Part shown: piece by piece, positions 52,181 through 62,483 of the stretch
How the letters are laid out: every line of letters starts with the position of its first letter
Position numbering within the stretch: position 1 is the first letter of the stretch
DNA from: Oceanobacillus oncorhynchi
GTDB lineage: Bacteria > Bacillota > Bacilli > Bacillales > Amphibacillaceae
Assembly: GCF_000821065.1 (NCBI RefSeq)
Contig: NZ_CDGG01000001.1
Location: 4,464,001 to 4,528,000, forward strand
Direction of reading: 5' to 3'
DNA: 64,000 nucleotides
Translations under genes and position numbers: made by a program
The notes under the pieces: model-generated
Database searches by the model: none
Told to the model about the DNA's origin: nothing
The model's input: only the letters and a program-made list of their open reading frames with translations

Positions 52181-53527
52181 TTAAATGATGATATCCAATA
52201 ATAAAGTACATACTAGACCAGATACAGCTACAATGGTTGAAAGTACCGTATATGTTCCAAATGCTTCTTTTAAGGACATCCCCAGAGATTCTTTAACCAT
52301 CCAGAAGCCAGCATCGTTTACATGAGAGGCAATGGCACTGCCTGCACCGGTTGCAAGTGTAACGAGTTCCAAGTTAACGTCCGGGATTCCGGCAAGTGAT
52401 GGAATAACTAACCCTGCAGTAGTTAATGTTGCAACTGTCCCGGAACCTAAACAAATACGTAAAATCGCTGCAATCATCCACGCAAAAAAGACGGGAGACA
52501 TCATGGAACCTGCAAAGATATCAGCAACGTAATCTCCGACACCTCCATCAATAAGCACCTGCTTTAACGCTCCGCCGCCACCGATGATCAGCAGCAGCAT
52601 TCCTAATGCGTTAATCGCTGAAGAGCAGGAATCCATTAATTTTTTAACAGGAATATTTCTTCTTATTCCCATCGTATAAATTGCCAGTAATAAAGAAAGT
52701 GTCATAGCTGTTGAAGAATTACCAATGAAACGAATCACATTCATAAATAAATTATCAGAAATGCCCAAAGCTGGCTGAATCATATCAACAATCGCACCTA
52801 AAGCCATTAATATTACAGGAAACAATGCTGTAAATAAGCTAATTCCAAAACCAGGCGTTTCCTCTAATTTGAACGTTTTCTGGACACCAAACGATTCGCT
52901 GCCTTCTCTGGTAAATGCAGTAGGCACAATTTTTTGCGCAAGCTTTGGATATAAAATTCCTGCAATAATTACGGTCGGAATAGCAACAATAATTCCATAA
53001 ATTAAAACCAACCCAATATTTGCGCCATATTCTGAAGCTACCGCTGTCGGACCAGGATGCGGAGGCAAGAAAGCATGTGTTGCCAGCGCAGCTGTAACCA
53101 TCGGCAATCCTAATTTCACGATAGAAATTTTTAACTCTTTTGCTATCGAGAATATAATTGGAACAAGTAATACGATGGCTACTTCCAGGAATAAGGCGAT
53201 TCCAACGATAAATGAAGCAAATAGAACTGCCCATTGAATTCTTTTCTCACCAAATTTGTCAATCAACGTTATCGCAATTCGATTAGCCCCGCCGGAATCA
53301 GCAATAAGTCTTCCAAGCATAGCGCCCATCCCAAAGATTAACCCGATGTGGCCAAGCGTTCCTCCTAATCCGTTCTCAATCGATTCAACAACTTCTCCCA
53401 TAGGCATTCCAAGTGCTAAAGCTACTATAAATGAAACAATAACCAATGAAACAAATGTATTTAATTTAAATTTCATAATAAAAATAAGTAATAAAAGTAC
53501 CCCTAGTGCAACAATTAATAATGGCAT
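52181..53527 (-). CDS. GntP-family sugar-acid permease 2
   Basis: 448 residues, about 12 hydrophobic segments and GntP motifs (AALATHAFLPPHPGPTAVASEYGA, then GSGTVATLTTAG and DAGFWMVKESLG). The sequence is distant from permease 1, so it may take a different substrate or isomer (for example the C2 epimer handled by the LarA homologue). The start follows CAGGGGGAC. Convergent with permease 1. Confidence 0.88.
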   Translation of the reverse strand: MPLLIVALGVLLLLIFIMKFKLNTFVSLVIVSFIVALALGMPMGEVVESIENGLGGTLGHIGLIFGMGAMLGRLIADSGGANRIAITLIDKFGEKRIQWAVLFASFIVGIALFLEVAIVLLVPIIFSIAKELKISIVKLGLPMVTAALATHAFLPPHPGPTAVASEYGANIGLVLIYGIIVAIPTVIIAGILYPKLAQKIVPTAFTREGSESFGVQKTFKLEETPGFGISLFTALFPVILMALGAIVDMIQPALGISDNLFMNVIRFIGNSSTAMTLSLLLAIYTMGIRRNIPVKKLMDSCSSAINALGMLLLIIGGGGALKQVLIDGGVGDYVADIFAGSMMSPVFFAWMIAAILRICLGSGTVATLTTAGLVIPSLAGIPDVNLELVTLATGAGSAIASHVNDAGFWMVKESLGMSLKEAFGTYTVLSTIVAVSGLVCTLLLDIII

Positions 53528-53674
53528 CTGTCTGTCCCCCTGATGTAAGTTTTAGCAGTTCTATTTGTTTATGATAAAGATGTTGTAATTTTTAATTCTC
53601 TATAAATGACATCATGATAAGCTTCTGCGGTATACGCTTTCAACAAAAATACAAATTTGTTTTTTCTCCTTGAA

Positions 53675-53688
53675 TGAGAGTGCTTACA
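53675..53688. promoter_or_regulatory. cre-like box in the leader of permease 2
   Basis: TGAGAGTGCTTACA, two mismatches from the CcpA consensus. About 148 bases before the start. Confidence 0.35.
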
Positions 53689-53694
53689 AACGAA

Positions 53695-53735
53695 ATAGAT
53701 TAAAATGGAAAGTCCATTTATTTTAATCTATGTTC
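53695..53735. repeat. Imperfect inverted repeat in the leader of permease 2
   Basis: ATAGATTAAAATGGA and TCCATTTATTTTAATCTAT pair with a 4-base bulge. Candidate RNA hairpin or operator. Confidence 0.55.
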
Positions 53736-53886
53736 CTCATTTGAAAATCACATACCGCCGGAATATAGAATGAATCAGAAACCTTCCCCTTCTGATGTCA
53801 AAGATATAAATTCACAACACTTTTCTTTTTCACTGCCTGAAATAGTTTAGATATTACTTTAATTGTTGTTTTTGGCAACAAAAAAC

Positions 53887-53915
53887 ATTCTATACTTTGT
53901 GTATATTATTGTCAA
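53887..53915 (-). promoter_or_regulatory. Promoter of permease 2
   Basis: Minus strand TTGACA (53915-53910), 17 bases, TAGAAT (53892-53887). Same hexamers and spacing as the permease 1 promoter; again a leader of about 350 bases. The remaining 53528-54264 gap holds a hairpin repeat and a terminator. Confidence 0.6.
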
Positions 53916-54020
53916 GAGAACAAACACTATTATTATGTTGGTTTTTGCGACAGTTTCTATTTTTTGTTAGATTAAGTTTCAAGTTTCGTGTGTAAGAAAA
54001 TAAGCAGGTGTGGCGGATAC

Positions 54021-54074
54021 ATAAAACGAATTTCACTCATTAGGAGTTTTACGGACGGTTCTCCGTGATTAAAG
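54021..54074. repeat. Short hairpin repeat, copy D
   Basis: AATTTCACTCATTAGGAGTT and TTACGGACGGTTCTCCGTG, then ATTAAA. Confidence 0.6.
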
Positions 54075-54147
54075 TGTGATGAGATCGAAGCAGTGCACAG
54101 ATTTAGATAAAAGAATGGAGTCAGCAAGAATATTCATCGAAGAAATA

Positions 54148-54191
54148 AAAACAGCCCGACACTGTTCAAAATTCCGGTGTCAGGCTGTTCC
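54148..54191 (-). terminator. Terminator of the DUF4015 gene
   Basis: AACAGCC-GACAC / GTGTC-GGCTGTT, T-run on the minus strand. Confidence 0.75.
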
Positions 54192-54264
54192 AATATCATT
54201 TGATTTTTGATTTTTTTCTTATTTACTCGGTCGAGCAGTTTTCATTCATCCTGGAGCTTTTCCA

Positions 54265-55491
54265 TCAGTCTTCTTTTCCAATTAAATAATCTACATTTTC
54301 CGTATAGGTATTACCTGCATTCCACAACAGGAATTCATTAATATCATTTTCATATAATGCTTGTATTTGTGCTTCTACTTCTTCTTTGCCATATTCAAAT
54401 GTCGGTCCGCTGTATAACCATGGCGCACTAAAATCCTGCAACCATGGACGAGATACAGGCGGTTCATCCAAAGCACCCAAAACTTCATTTTCTACTTGGG
54501 AATATTCATCGACAAGAGCATATGGTTCTTCATCTGGATTAGAAAGTCCAAAATAAGAACCCCAATGGCTTGGATAAATCATAGATGAAATAATATCTAC
54601 ATTCTCAGAGATTTTTGAGAAGTTTTGGCCAATTCCCGGTGTTTCCTCTATCGTTGCTGCATACCCGAAAATATCTACGGATACATCAACATCATAATCG
54701 CTTAGTTCTTCACGGGCATAAGCAACAAAATCAGTCACTGCTTCGACACGCTTTTGAACATTATCCATATCTAAATCTGCATAATCCCCCATGGAATATT
54801 CTAAATCCTCATCTCTATTTTCAAAGCCCTCCGGATATCGAACATAGTCAAATTGTATTTCTTTAAAGCCCATTTCTGCGGCCATTTTAGCTATTTCTAC
54901 ATTGTATTCCCATACTTCTTTTTCAAAAGGATTCACAAATGCATGACCGCTGCCGTTTGTCCAAACTTCTCCATTTTCTTTAAAAGATAGATCAGGACGG
55001 GCTTCAGCTAAAATATTATCTTTAAAAACAACAATACGCGCAATTGGATAAATTTCTTCTTGCTCTAATCGTTCCATCATTGCATCGGGGTCAGAAATAA
55101 ATGTTGTGCCTATTTCTTCATACACTGATCCTTCCTCAGGGGCAAATGTGATATGTCCGTAATCCTCTTTCACATCGATTACCATTGAATTTAAATCTGT
55201 GGAAGATACTAAATCTATTAAACTTTCCATTTTTTCTCCGCCGGCTGAATTACCAGTAACATAGATTCCCCGTACTGCATCCGGATATGTAAAATTATAA
55301 TCAGACGTAATAACAAAGCGGCTAAACCGTTGGGAAGTATCTATTTCTTCTAAGCTCGTAGACCGCTCTTTATGCGATTTTGCTACTACATCCGCGCCAT
55401 CCTCTGCATGAACTTCATTTGCTTGCCCCAGACCGACCAATGCTGCACCAGCAACAACAAAAGCCGTTACCAGATTCCTCCATTTTTTCAT
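54265..55491 (-). CDS. Secreted putative glycoside hydrolase (DUF4015)
   Basis: 408 residues with a signal peptide (MKKWRNLVTAFVVAGAALVGL... cleaved near AHA-like VHAED) and a TIM-barrel-type DUF4015 domain: AVRGIYVTGNSAGG, SMVIDVKEDYGHI, FKEIQFDYVRYP, VSVDIFGYAA and SSMIYPSHW. Possible catalytic acids lie in FDYVRYP and VDIFGY. In the database this family is called a putative glycosyl hydrolase; substrate unknown, probably cell-wall or exopolysaccharide. Monocistronic. Confidence 0.85.
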   Translation of the reverse strand: MKKWRNLVTAFVVAGAALVGLGQANEVHAEDGADVVAKSHKERSTSLEEIDTSQRFSRFVITSDYNFTYPDAVRGIYVTGNSAGGEKMESLIDLVSSTDLNSMVIDVKEDYGHITFAPEEGSVYEEIGTTFISDPDAMMERLEQEEIYPIARIVVFKDNILAEARPDLSFKENGEVWTNGSGHAFVNPFEKEVWEYNVEIAKMAAEMGFKEIQFDYVRYPEGFENRDEDLEYSMGDYADLDMDNVQKRVEAVTDFVAYAREELSDYDVDVSVDIFGYAATIEETPGIGQNFSKISENVDIISSMIYPSHWGSYFGLSNPDEEPYALVDEYSQVENEVLGALDEPPVSRPWLQDFSAPWLYSGPTFEYGKEEVEAQIQALYENDINEFLLWNAGNTYTENVDYLIGKED

Positions 55492-55689
55492 CCAATCAAT
55501 CTCCCATTTGAATATATTTTATTACTAGTATAAATGAAGGAAGGAAGTTTTTAAAAGGAAAACTCGTAAAAAGTGGAAAAAAGTTTTATTTTGTAGGTAA
55601 ATATACATCCAAAAAAATATCGCTGGCTATTTTGTCGATTTTCTTATGTATAGGTTACTTGCAATTTGTTAAAAATAAACTTATAATAA

Positions 55690-55901
55690 ACTTAATTTAA
55701 TAGCAAAAGCATTGAAGAAGATATAGTACATCTTTCCCGCTGATTTAAGAGAGCTTGTGGTGCTGAAAACAAGTATCATGGGAAGGTGGAATTGGGCTTT
55801 GGAGCTTTATTTTACTAATGAAGTGATTCTATTTATAGAATAATCAGGGTGGCAACGCGGTTCATTCGTCCCTATTTTGGGAATGAGTGGGCTTTTTTTA
55901 T
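55690..55901 (+). promoter_or_regulatory. T-box riboswitch (tryptophan) of trpS
   Basis: Leader with AG-bulge/GGTG elements (AGAGAGCTTGTGGTG near 55749), specifier TGG at 55793-55795 (in GAATTGGGCTTTGGAG), T-box AGGGTGGCAACGCGG at 55846-55860 and a terminator near 55862-55900 ending in a T-run. Uncharged tRNA-Trp would favour readthrough into trpS. Confidence 0.93.
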
Positions 55902-55977
55902 TGCCTGGGAAATAATTCAACATTTAATCCTGATTCCTCAAGCTCACACAGCGGATATCTTTTCTGCTTGGAAATAA

Positions 55978-56985
<1,008 letters not shown>

Positions 56986-56987
56986 TG

Positions 56988-57034
56988 CTAAAAAAACAAG
57001 GAAACGATTTTTTACCGTTTCCTTGTTTTTTTAA
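56988..57034. terminator. Terminator between trpS and yjbA
   Basis: AAAAAAACAAGGAAACG / CGTTTCCTTGTTTTTTT, bidirectional. Confidence 0.9.
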
Positions 57035-57792
57035 TTTTGTTTCGATGTATTTTCTTCGGGCTCCATTTCAGCTTCCCACATTCGTTCCAGGAAAGCCTGC
57101 CCACGTATCAGTTTCCTGCAAAGTTCTTCATGCGCTCGACTCCAGCCGTCTTTTAAGCCGTTATAAAGCGCCTCCCAAACCTCCTCTTCATTCATATATT
57201 TAATAGAAGGATATTTTTTAGGATTCCATTCTGTAAGCCAATACCTTAATTCTTGTTTATTATTTGTTGTTTTTAACTGATCTAATCCAATCATTAACAG
57301 CTGTTTAAGCTGACGTTCTTTCCTTGTCAGTCCATGAATAAAAGATGGCGGCATAGATAGCATATGGTATTCCTTTTGATAGCTTTCCTTTTTAAAGCCG
57401 TAGTTTTTTTGTTCTGCTTTTTCAATCATGCTGTACACTAATTGTTCCTGTCTGGGTATCAGCCTGCTTTTTCTAACTGGAATATAATACCCCGCTGTAT
57501 CAAAAGCAAGTATTTCCATGCCATCTGTGACTACAGCTGCATATTCCAATACCGTTCTTTTTTGTCCTTTTCGTATCGTTGCTCTTTTATAGATACTATC
57601 GAGTAAATCTTTTGGAAGCTCACGAATATCATTTTCAATGTATTCGAATAGTTCGCTCGATATGTACAGCAGCGGTACTTGATCTAATAATTCAACAGAA
57701 TCAGATTTTCGCCATTCGTGGAAGGGGCATACATTATATCCGTTCTCTTCCCCTTCAAACCAATTTACCCAAGCGTCATGTAAATATAACAT
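57031..57792 (-). CDS. yjbA: UPF0736 (DUF3603) protein YjbA
   Basis: 253 residues of unknown function. The sequence matches the family in length and key blocks: [36 protein letters not shown], then [15 protein letters not shown] and [14 protein letters not shown]. In B. subtilis yjbA is next to trpS, as here. No membrane segment or signal peptide. Convergent with trpS. Confidence 0.85.
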   Translation of the reverse strand: MLYLHDAWVNWFEGEENGYNVCPFHEWRKSDSVELLDQVPLLYISSELFEYIENDIRELPKDLLDSIYKRATIRKGQKRTVLEYAAVVTDGMEILAFDTAGYYIPVRKSRLIPRQEQLVYSMIEKAEQKNYGFKKESYQKEYHMLSMPPSFIHGLTRKERQLKQLLMIGLDQLKTTNNKQELRYWLTEWNPKKYPSIKYMNEEEVWEALYNGLKDGWSRAHEELCRKLIRGQAFLERMWEAEMEPEENTSKQN

Positions 57793-57938
57793 TTCCTAAC
57801 CCCACCTTATCTGCCATTTATTATCTTTTAGTTCAAAAGAAAAATTTGATGCGTTATATTCTTGTTACGTTCTATATCTTTTGAACTTGAAGGTTAAAAT
57901 ACATTATGACCATCTCTCATATTTTTATGCGAAATCAC

Positions 57939-58145
57939 TTATTTTTCTACACTAAAATGACGGAGGGAAATAAGGATCAGCAATAAACCTAAAGGAAGAA
58001 AATAACATTCTAACCGCCCTGCTATAAATGTAAAATAGTCAGCCCAGCTTAACCCGGCGGGGAGAAAATTGAAATATGCTATGATAGTAACACTTCCTGT
58101 AACTGTCATTCCAAATCCGACTAGAAATATAAAGAAAGAGCCCAT
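57939..58145 (-). CDS. Small membrane protein, 68 residues
   Basis: Two hydrophobic segments (about 3-24 and 43-60) with a short polar end HFSVEK. SD AGGTGAGGCG lies before the ATG. I do not recognise the family with certainty; in B. subtilis a small membrane protein also occurs in this neighbourhood. It lies about 150 bases upstream of yjbA in the same direction. Confidence 0.65.
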   Translation of the reverse strand: MGSFFIFLVGFGMTVTGSVTIIAYFNFLPAGLSWADYFTFIAGRLECYFLPLGLLLILISLRHFSVEK

Positions 58146-58222
58146 TGTATCGCCTCACCTGCTTGTCCGTTTATATTATTCTATGTGCTTGTCCCACGGA
58201 AAATACAAGGTTTTTACAGGAT

Positions 58223-58483
58223 GTTAGAAAAACCAAGAATACCGCTTGGTCTTTAAAACATCGGTGTTCTTGCCGAAGAGATGTCCGCTACGGGAAGTCG
58301 CTTTCCGCGGGCAACGGCTTAGCCTCCTTTAAAGAAGACTTGCTGATTGGCAAGTTTTCTTTAAAGGAGGCTGAGCTCAAGCCCACGGAAAGCGGAGTGT
58401 ATTTCTGGGGTTGCGATTACTCACCCCATGAAACCCGTTGGAGCGGATATATTCAGTATTTTTTTATACTTTCTTATTCTTTA
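58223..58483. repeat. GC-rich modular intergenic repeat, copy with long inner hairpin
   Basis: Homologous to 15311-15518 at both ends. The middle contains an about 20-bp inverted repeat (CCTCCTTTAAAGAA...GACTTGC and GCAAGT...TTCTTTAAAGGAGG at 58323-58370). It shares GGGGTTGCGATTACTCACCCC with the MITE-like copies. The open frame over it is not a gene. Confidence 0.75.
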
Positions 58484-58523
58484 AGAAAAAAGCCTATCCC
58501 TAAAAAAGGGATAAGCTTTTTTT
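58484..58523 (-). terminator. fabF terminator
   Basis: AAAAGC-TATCCC / GGGATAAGCTTTTTTT hairpin at the fabF stop. Confidence 0.8.
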
Positions 58524-58525
58524 AA

Positions 58526-59764
58526 CTATGCTTCATATTTTTTAAACACTAGCGCTACATTATGTCCGCCAAAACCTAATGAATTACTTACTACTGCATT
58601 CACTTCCTGCTTTCTGGCTTCATTTGGCACATAATCTAAATCACATTCCGGATCCGGATGTTCATAATTAATAGTTGGAGGGACAATTCCATCAATGATT
58701 GCTTTAATGGAAATAATTGCTTCAATCGCCCCTGCAGCTCCTAATAAGTGACCAGTCATTGATTTCGTTGAGGAAATAGCTAAACTGGACGCTTTTTCAC
58801 CAAAGACCGTTTTAATCGCCTCTGTCTCATACTTATCATTCAAGTCTGTACTTGTCCCGTGCGCATTCACATAATCAATATCATTGGAATCCAGCTTTGC
58901 GTCAGCAATTGCATGCTGCATCGCCCGGGCAGCGCCCTCCCCATTATCAGCAGGCGCTGTAATGTGGTATGCATCGCCTGTTGCTCCATAACCGACAATT
59001 TCTGCATAAATTTGTGCGCCGCGTTCTTTTGCGGATTCCAGTGATTCTAAAATCAGGATACCCGAACCTTCACCCATAACAAAACCATTTCTTTCTTTAT
59101 CAAATGGGCGGCTTGCTTTCTTCGGATCATCGGTTGTACTTAATGCTTTTGCTGACGTAAATCCAGCAAATGCCATATTGCTGATTGGCGCTTCTGTACC
59201 GCCGGTAATCATTGCATCTGCATCACCGCGTTGGATTGCTTTGAATGCATCTCCAATAGAGTTTGCACCAGAAGAGCAGGCTGTTACTGTACAAGCATTA
59301 ATACCTTTGGCTCCTAATTGAATAGACACTTGTCCTGCAGCCATATCCGGAATCATCATTGGCACAAAAAACGGGCTGACACGTTTCGCACCTTTCTCTA
59401 AAAACTTTGAATGCTGGTCCTCCCATGTTTTCATTCCCCCGATTCCAGAACCAATCCAGACACCGACACGGTCAGCATTCTCATCTGTAATTTCTAATTT
59501 TGCATCCTCTACAGCCATTTTTGCAGCTGCCACAGCATATTGTGTAAAAGGATCCATTTTGCGGGCATCCTTTTTCTCCATATAAGCAGCCGGATCAAAA
59601 TCTTTTATCTCGGCAGCTACTTTCGCTGTGAATTGTTCTTTATCTACTTTCGTAACAAAATCAACACCTGATTTCCCATTAATAATGCTTTCCCACATCG
59701 TAGAAACATCATTACCAACGGGAGTTACAGCTCCTAGTCCTGTTATTACAACTCTTTTTTCCAC
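58526..59764 (-). CDS. fabF: 3-oxoacyl-ACP synthase II
   Basis: Elongating condensing enzyme of fatty acid synthesis. 412 residues. Catalytic Cys163 ([11 protein letters not shown]), and the two His in [11 protein letters not shown] and [11 protein letters not shown] complete the triad. It follows fabH by 30 bases, forming the fabHA-fabF operon, preceded by a FapR-like operator. Confidence 0.97.
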   Translation of the reverse strand: MEKRVVITGLGAVTPVGNDVSTMWESIINGKSGVDFVTKVDKEQFTAKVAAEIKDFDPAAYMEKKDARKMDPFTQYAVAAAKMAVEDAKLEITDENADRVGVWIGSGIGGMKTWEDQHSKFLEKGAKRVSPFFVPMMIPDMAAGQVSIQLGAKGINACTVTACSSGANSIGDAFKAIQRGDADAMITGGTEAPISNMAFAGFTSAKALSTTDDPKKASRPFDKERNGFVMGEGSGILILESLESAKERGAQIYAEIVGYGATGDAYHITAPADNGEGAARAMQHAIADAKLDSNDIDYVNAHGTSTDLNDKYETEAIKTVFGEKASSLAISSTKSMTGHLLGAAGAIEAIISIKAIIDGIVPPTINYEHPDPECDLDYVPNEARKQEVNAVVSNSLGFGGHNVALVFKKYEA

Positions 59765-59794
59765 GATAGTAATCCTCCTTTAATTAGATAAAGC

Positions 59795-60733
59795 TTACCT
59801 GCCCCAGCGCATTGCAACCGCTCCCCAGGTTAAACCTCCTCCGAATCCTACTAATACGATTAAATCATTATCTTTTATTTTACCTTCTTTTACTGCTTCA
59901 GACAAAGCCATAGGAATCGAAGCAGAAGAATTATTTCCAAAACGCTCAATCGATTTCGCCATTTTATCCTCGGAAATACCTAATCGCTCTCTTGCCGCTT
60001 CCATAATCCGGATATTTGCCTGATGCGGAACAAGATAGTCCACATCTTCACGAGATAATCCAATTTTTTCAACAACATGGATGGTAGACTCCGGCATTTG
60101 CCTCACAGCAAATTTAAAAACCTCTCTACCGTTCATGATGATATGATCTTCTTTATTTAAATAGAGTTCCTTCCCTCCAGCGCCATTTGCACCGAGTTCA
60201 AAGGACAGGATACCTTTCCCTTCAGATACTTCACCAATGACCGCTGCTCCAGCACCGTCGCCAAATAAAACACAGGTCGAACGGTCGGTCCAGTCTGTAA
60301 TTTTAGACAGTTTTTCACTCCCGACAACGAGTACATTTTTATACGTACCTGCTGCAATGAATTGATTTGCTGTAATCACACCATACATAAATCCGGCACA
60401 GGCTGCTCCAACATCCATTGCTGCGGCATTTACAGCACCTAATCTATCCTGGATCAGGCAGGCAATGGATGGAAAAGCTGTATCCGGTGTTACTGTCGCT
60501 ACCAGAATTAAATCAATATCTTCCGCTTTCACATTTGCATCTTTCAGCGCTTCTATGGATGCATGATATGCCATATCTGAAGTATCAATATCGTCTGTAG
60601 CCAGCCTTCTTTCATGAATTCCGGTCCTGGTTCGAATCCATTCATCGTTTGTATCAACGATTTTCTCCAAATCATGGTTGGTAACTACATTTGTAGGCAA
60701 ATAATGGCCGGTCCCTAAAATACCGATACTCAT
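59795..60733 (-). CDS. fabH: 3-oxoacyl-ACP synthase III
   Basis: Starts fatty acid synthesis from acetyl- or branched acyl-CoA and malonyl-ACP; sets the branched-chain content in Bacillus. 312 residues with catalytic Cys112 ([12 protein letters not shown]), the His in [10 protein letters not shown] and Asn in [10 protein letters not shown]. First gene of the fabH-fabF operon, with promoter and FapR-like operator upstream. Confidence 0.97.
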   Translation of the reverse strand: MSIGILGTGHYLPTNVVTNHDLEKIVDTNDEWIRTRTGIHERRLATDDIDTSDMAYHASIEALKDANVKAEDIDLILVATVTPDTAFPSIACLIQDRLGAVNAAAMDVGAACAGFMYGVITANQFIAAGTYKNVLVVGSEKLSKITDWTDRSTCVLFGDGAGAAVIGEVSEGKGILSFELGANGAGGKELYLNKEDHIIMNGREVFKFAVRQMPESTIHVVEKIGLSREDVDYLVPHQANIRIMEAARERLGISEDKMAKSIERFGNNSSASIPMALSEAVKEGKIKDNDLIVLVGFGGGLTWGAVAMRWGR

Positions 60734-60773
60734 TTAACCGCGCTCCCCTTCTATAATAACATTAATATCAAAC

Positions 60774-60792
60774 ATTATGACTTGGTACTAAT
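60774..60792 (-). promoter_or_regulatory. FapR-like operator of fabH-fabF
   Basis: On the minus strand ATTAGTACCAAGTCATAAT, 14 of 19 positions like the FapR consensus ATTAGTACCTGATACTAAT, with the left half perfect. It overlaps the end of the -10 element. Confidence 0.6.
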
Positions 60793-60819
60793 TTTAAGAT
60801 AAAATGAATTGGATAGCAA
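60791..60819 (-). promoter_or_regulatory. Promoter of fabH-fabF
   Basis: Minus strand TTGCTA (60819-60814), 17 bases, TAAAAT (60796-60791). Confidence 0.6.
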
Positions 60820-60863
60820 GTTACAATTTTACCCCTTCTTCATAACCAGGCTATCCAATTTCT
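60808..60863. repeat. Inverted repeat between med and fabH
   Basis: AATTGGATAGC / GCTATCCAATT, 11-bp perfect arms with a 32-base loop. It overlaps the fabH -35 region and lies about 40 bases after the med stop, so it could end med transcripts or affect fabH. Confidence 0.6.
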
Positions 60864-60902
60864 TTTTTGATTTATTATATTTTTTGATTACTGCTTCGCC
60901 GC

Positions 60903-61859
60903 TCAATATTCATTTGGCAATAAACCTGTTTCAATGTACGCTTCGATGTCTTCCTCTACTTGAAGTCTTACCTCATCGGGGACAGCGGATTGAAATTCAC
61001 CAAGTGATATAAAACCATCTTTAAAATCATAGGTATAAATTTTTCCTTCCAGCTCCTGCTGGTTAAATTCGTCTGCTGCTGCTTGATATAACTCTCCAAC
61101 ATGTTGAATCGTGCTTGTTAATACGGCATCCGGCGCAACTTCCATTTGATCCATCATATATCCGATTCCATAAAGATTATCCTCTTCTGCCTCTTTCAAG
61201 ACAGCTTCACTGAAAGCATCTCCAATCGGATACACAACATCTGCACCTTCTTGCTGCATGGCATTATAATTTTTCAACGCCAGTTCCACGTTATTCCAAT
61301 CATTTGTATAATTGAATTTTATCTCTGCCTCATTGTTTACATAATTGACCCCTTCAAAGAATCCTTCAATTTCCGGCTGCCAAGCATTTGCCGCAATAAT
61401 CCCTATCTGCTGGCTTTCTGTCATATTTCCAGCAACCATACCAGCAAAAAATCCCATGGCATGCCCATTAAAATTAAGAGAGGTTACATTTTCTTCGGAC
61501 TCTCCTCCATTCACGTAAACAAAATGAACATCTGGATAACTTTCTGCCAATGACATAAAATATTCTCCATAAATATTACTGTGCCCGTAAATCAAATTCA
61601 CACCATCTTGAACAAATTGGTCAACAGCTTCCTGCATATCATGCATCGTTTGTATATTTTCTTTATAATAAACATCTACATCATATTTTTCACCAATCTC
61701 CTCCATGGCCTGATATCCTTGCTCTGTCCAAGGGTTATTATCTATTTCTGAATCCGTTATAAACCCGACATTTTGTATTTGACCCGTCTCAAAATAAGAG
61801 CAAGCAGACAATGTACAAATCAAAAACAGAAGGATTGTTGGATAGTAGATATATTTCAA
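60903..61859 (-). CDS. med: Med, BMP-family lipoprotein and competence regulator
   Basis: Basic membrane protein (BMP) family lipoprotein. In B. subtilis Med raises comK expression. 318 residues with a lipobox (LLFLICTLSACS, modified Cys at about 20) and the BMP substrate-binding fold (VGFITDSEIDNNPWTEQGYQ, YGHSNIYGEYF, AMGFFAGMVAGNM). TTG start at 61859. It lies before fabH in the order med-(comZ)-fabHA-fabF of B. subtilis; no comZ could be found here. Confidence 0.85.
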   Translation of the reverse strand: MKYIYYPTILLFLICTLSACSYFETGQIQNVGFITDSEIDNNPWTEQGYQAMEEIGEKYDVDVYYKENIQTMHDMQEAVDQFVQDGVNLIYGHSNIYGEYFMSLAESYPDVHFVYVNGGESEENVTSLNFNGHAMGFFAGMVAGNMTESQQIGIIAANAWQPEIEGFFEGVNYVNNEAEIKFNYTNDWNNVELALKNYNAMQQEGADVVYPIGDAFSEAVLKEAEEDNLYGIGYMMDQMEVAPDAVLTSTIQHVGELYQAAADEFNQQELEGKIYTYDFKDGFISLGEFQSAVPDEVRLQVEEDIEAYIETGLLPNEY

Positions 61860-61877
61860 CTTAGCACACCCATTTCA

Positions 61878-62483
61878 TTACCGAAGTCGCTTATTAAATG
61901 TTTGTATTGTTTTTATTACTTCATCTATATCTCTATTTTCCAGCAGAACCTGCTTTTTTTCAACTTTTGTGTTTGTTAAGTTATCGTTAACAGAGATAAT
62001 CTCTATTAATTTTGGCAAATGGGTCATTTTTATCCATTGCATCAATACATTTAAAAAATCTTTGATATAAATCGCTTTGTTTTGCCATTCTTTATCTGCA
62101 AAAGAAAGCAGTCTGCCGTCTGCAATCAATCCATTTTCGTTCATTTCCATTCCTTCCCCAATAAGATAGGGAGCGGAAATCACTGTTGTGTCTGCATAAT
62201 TTGATATCTTATGTCCGTTTGCATCGGTATATATATGCAATATCTTTTTAGTATACTGCGGCAAATCCGTTATATCGGAATGATGATTAATGACAATTGC
62301 CAAATCATATGGACTTATCACTTGACCCGTTTCTTGAAAATGACTGTTCCTTCCAAAAAAATCTTCCAGTCCAGAATCGATTTGATTATCCCGCTTTCCA
62401 TCGACTTGGCAGCCCGCATCTAATAACTCTGTTACTATATGGTAGCCAATCCAATGATTGTGGGGAGTAACGAATACTCGCAA
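61878..62483 (-). CDS. yjaV: YjaV-like protein (NAD-binding epimerase-like)
   Basis: Immediate upstream partner of med in Bacillus; role unknown. About 201 residues from the TTG at 62483, which has AAAGGAG at correct spacing; an ATG 17 codons upstream in the same frame has no SD. The N-terminus RVFVTPHNHWIGYHIVTELLDAG resembles a Rossmann-type opening. Eighteen bases before med, so co-transcribed. Confidence 0.7.
   Translation of the reverse strand: MRVFVTPHNHWIGYHIVTELLDAGCQVDGKRDNQIDSGLEDFFGRNSHFQETGQVISPYDLAIVINHHSDITDLPQYTKKILHIYTDANGHKISNYADTTVISAPYLIGEGMEMNENGLIADGRLLSFADKEWQNKAIYIKDFLNVLMQWIKMTHLPKLIEIISVNDNLTNTKVEKKQVLLENRDIDEVIKTIQTFNKRLR

Noticed and set aside
42343..53527. larB or larC in the acid-sugar island
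   Set aside because: All frames of useful length are assigned to other families; LarB/LarC motifs are not seen. They may lie elsewhere in the genome.
58145..58525. 126-codon open frame over the repeat upstream of fabF
   Set aside because: It runs through the GC-rich modular repeat, has no SD and no family resemblance; similar frames occur in other copies.
60841..60902. Possible comZ between med and fabH
   Set aside because: No open frame of suitable length with a start and SD.
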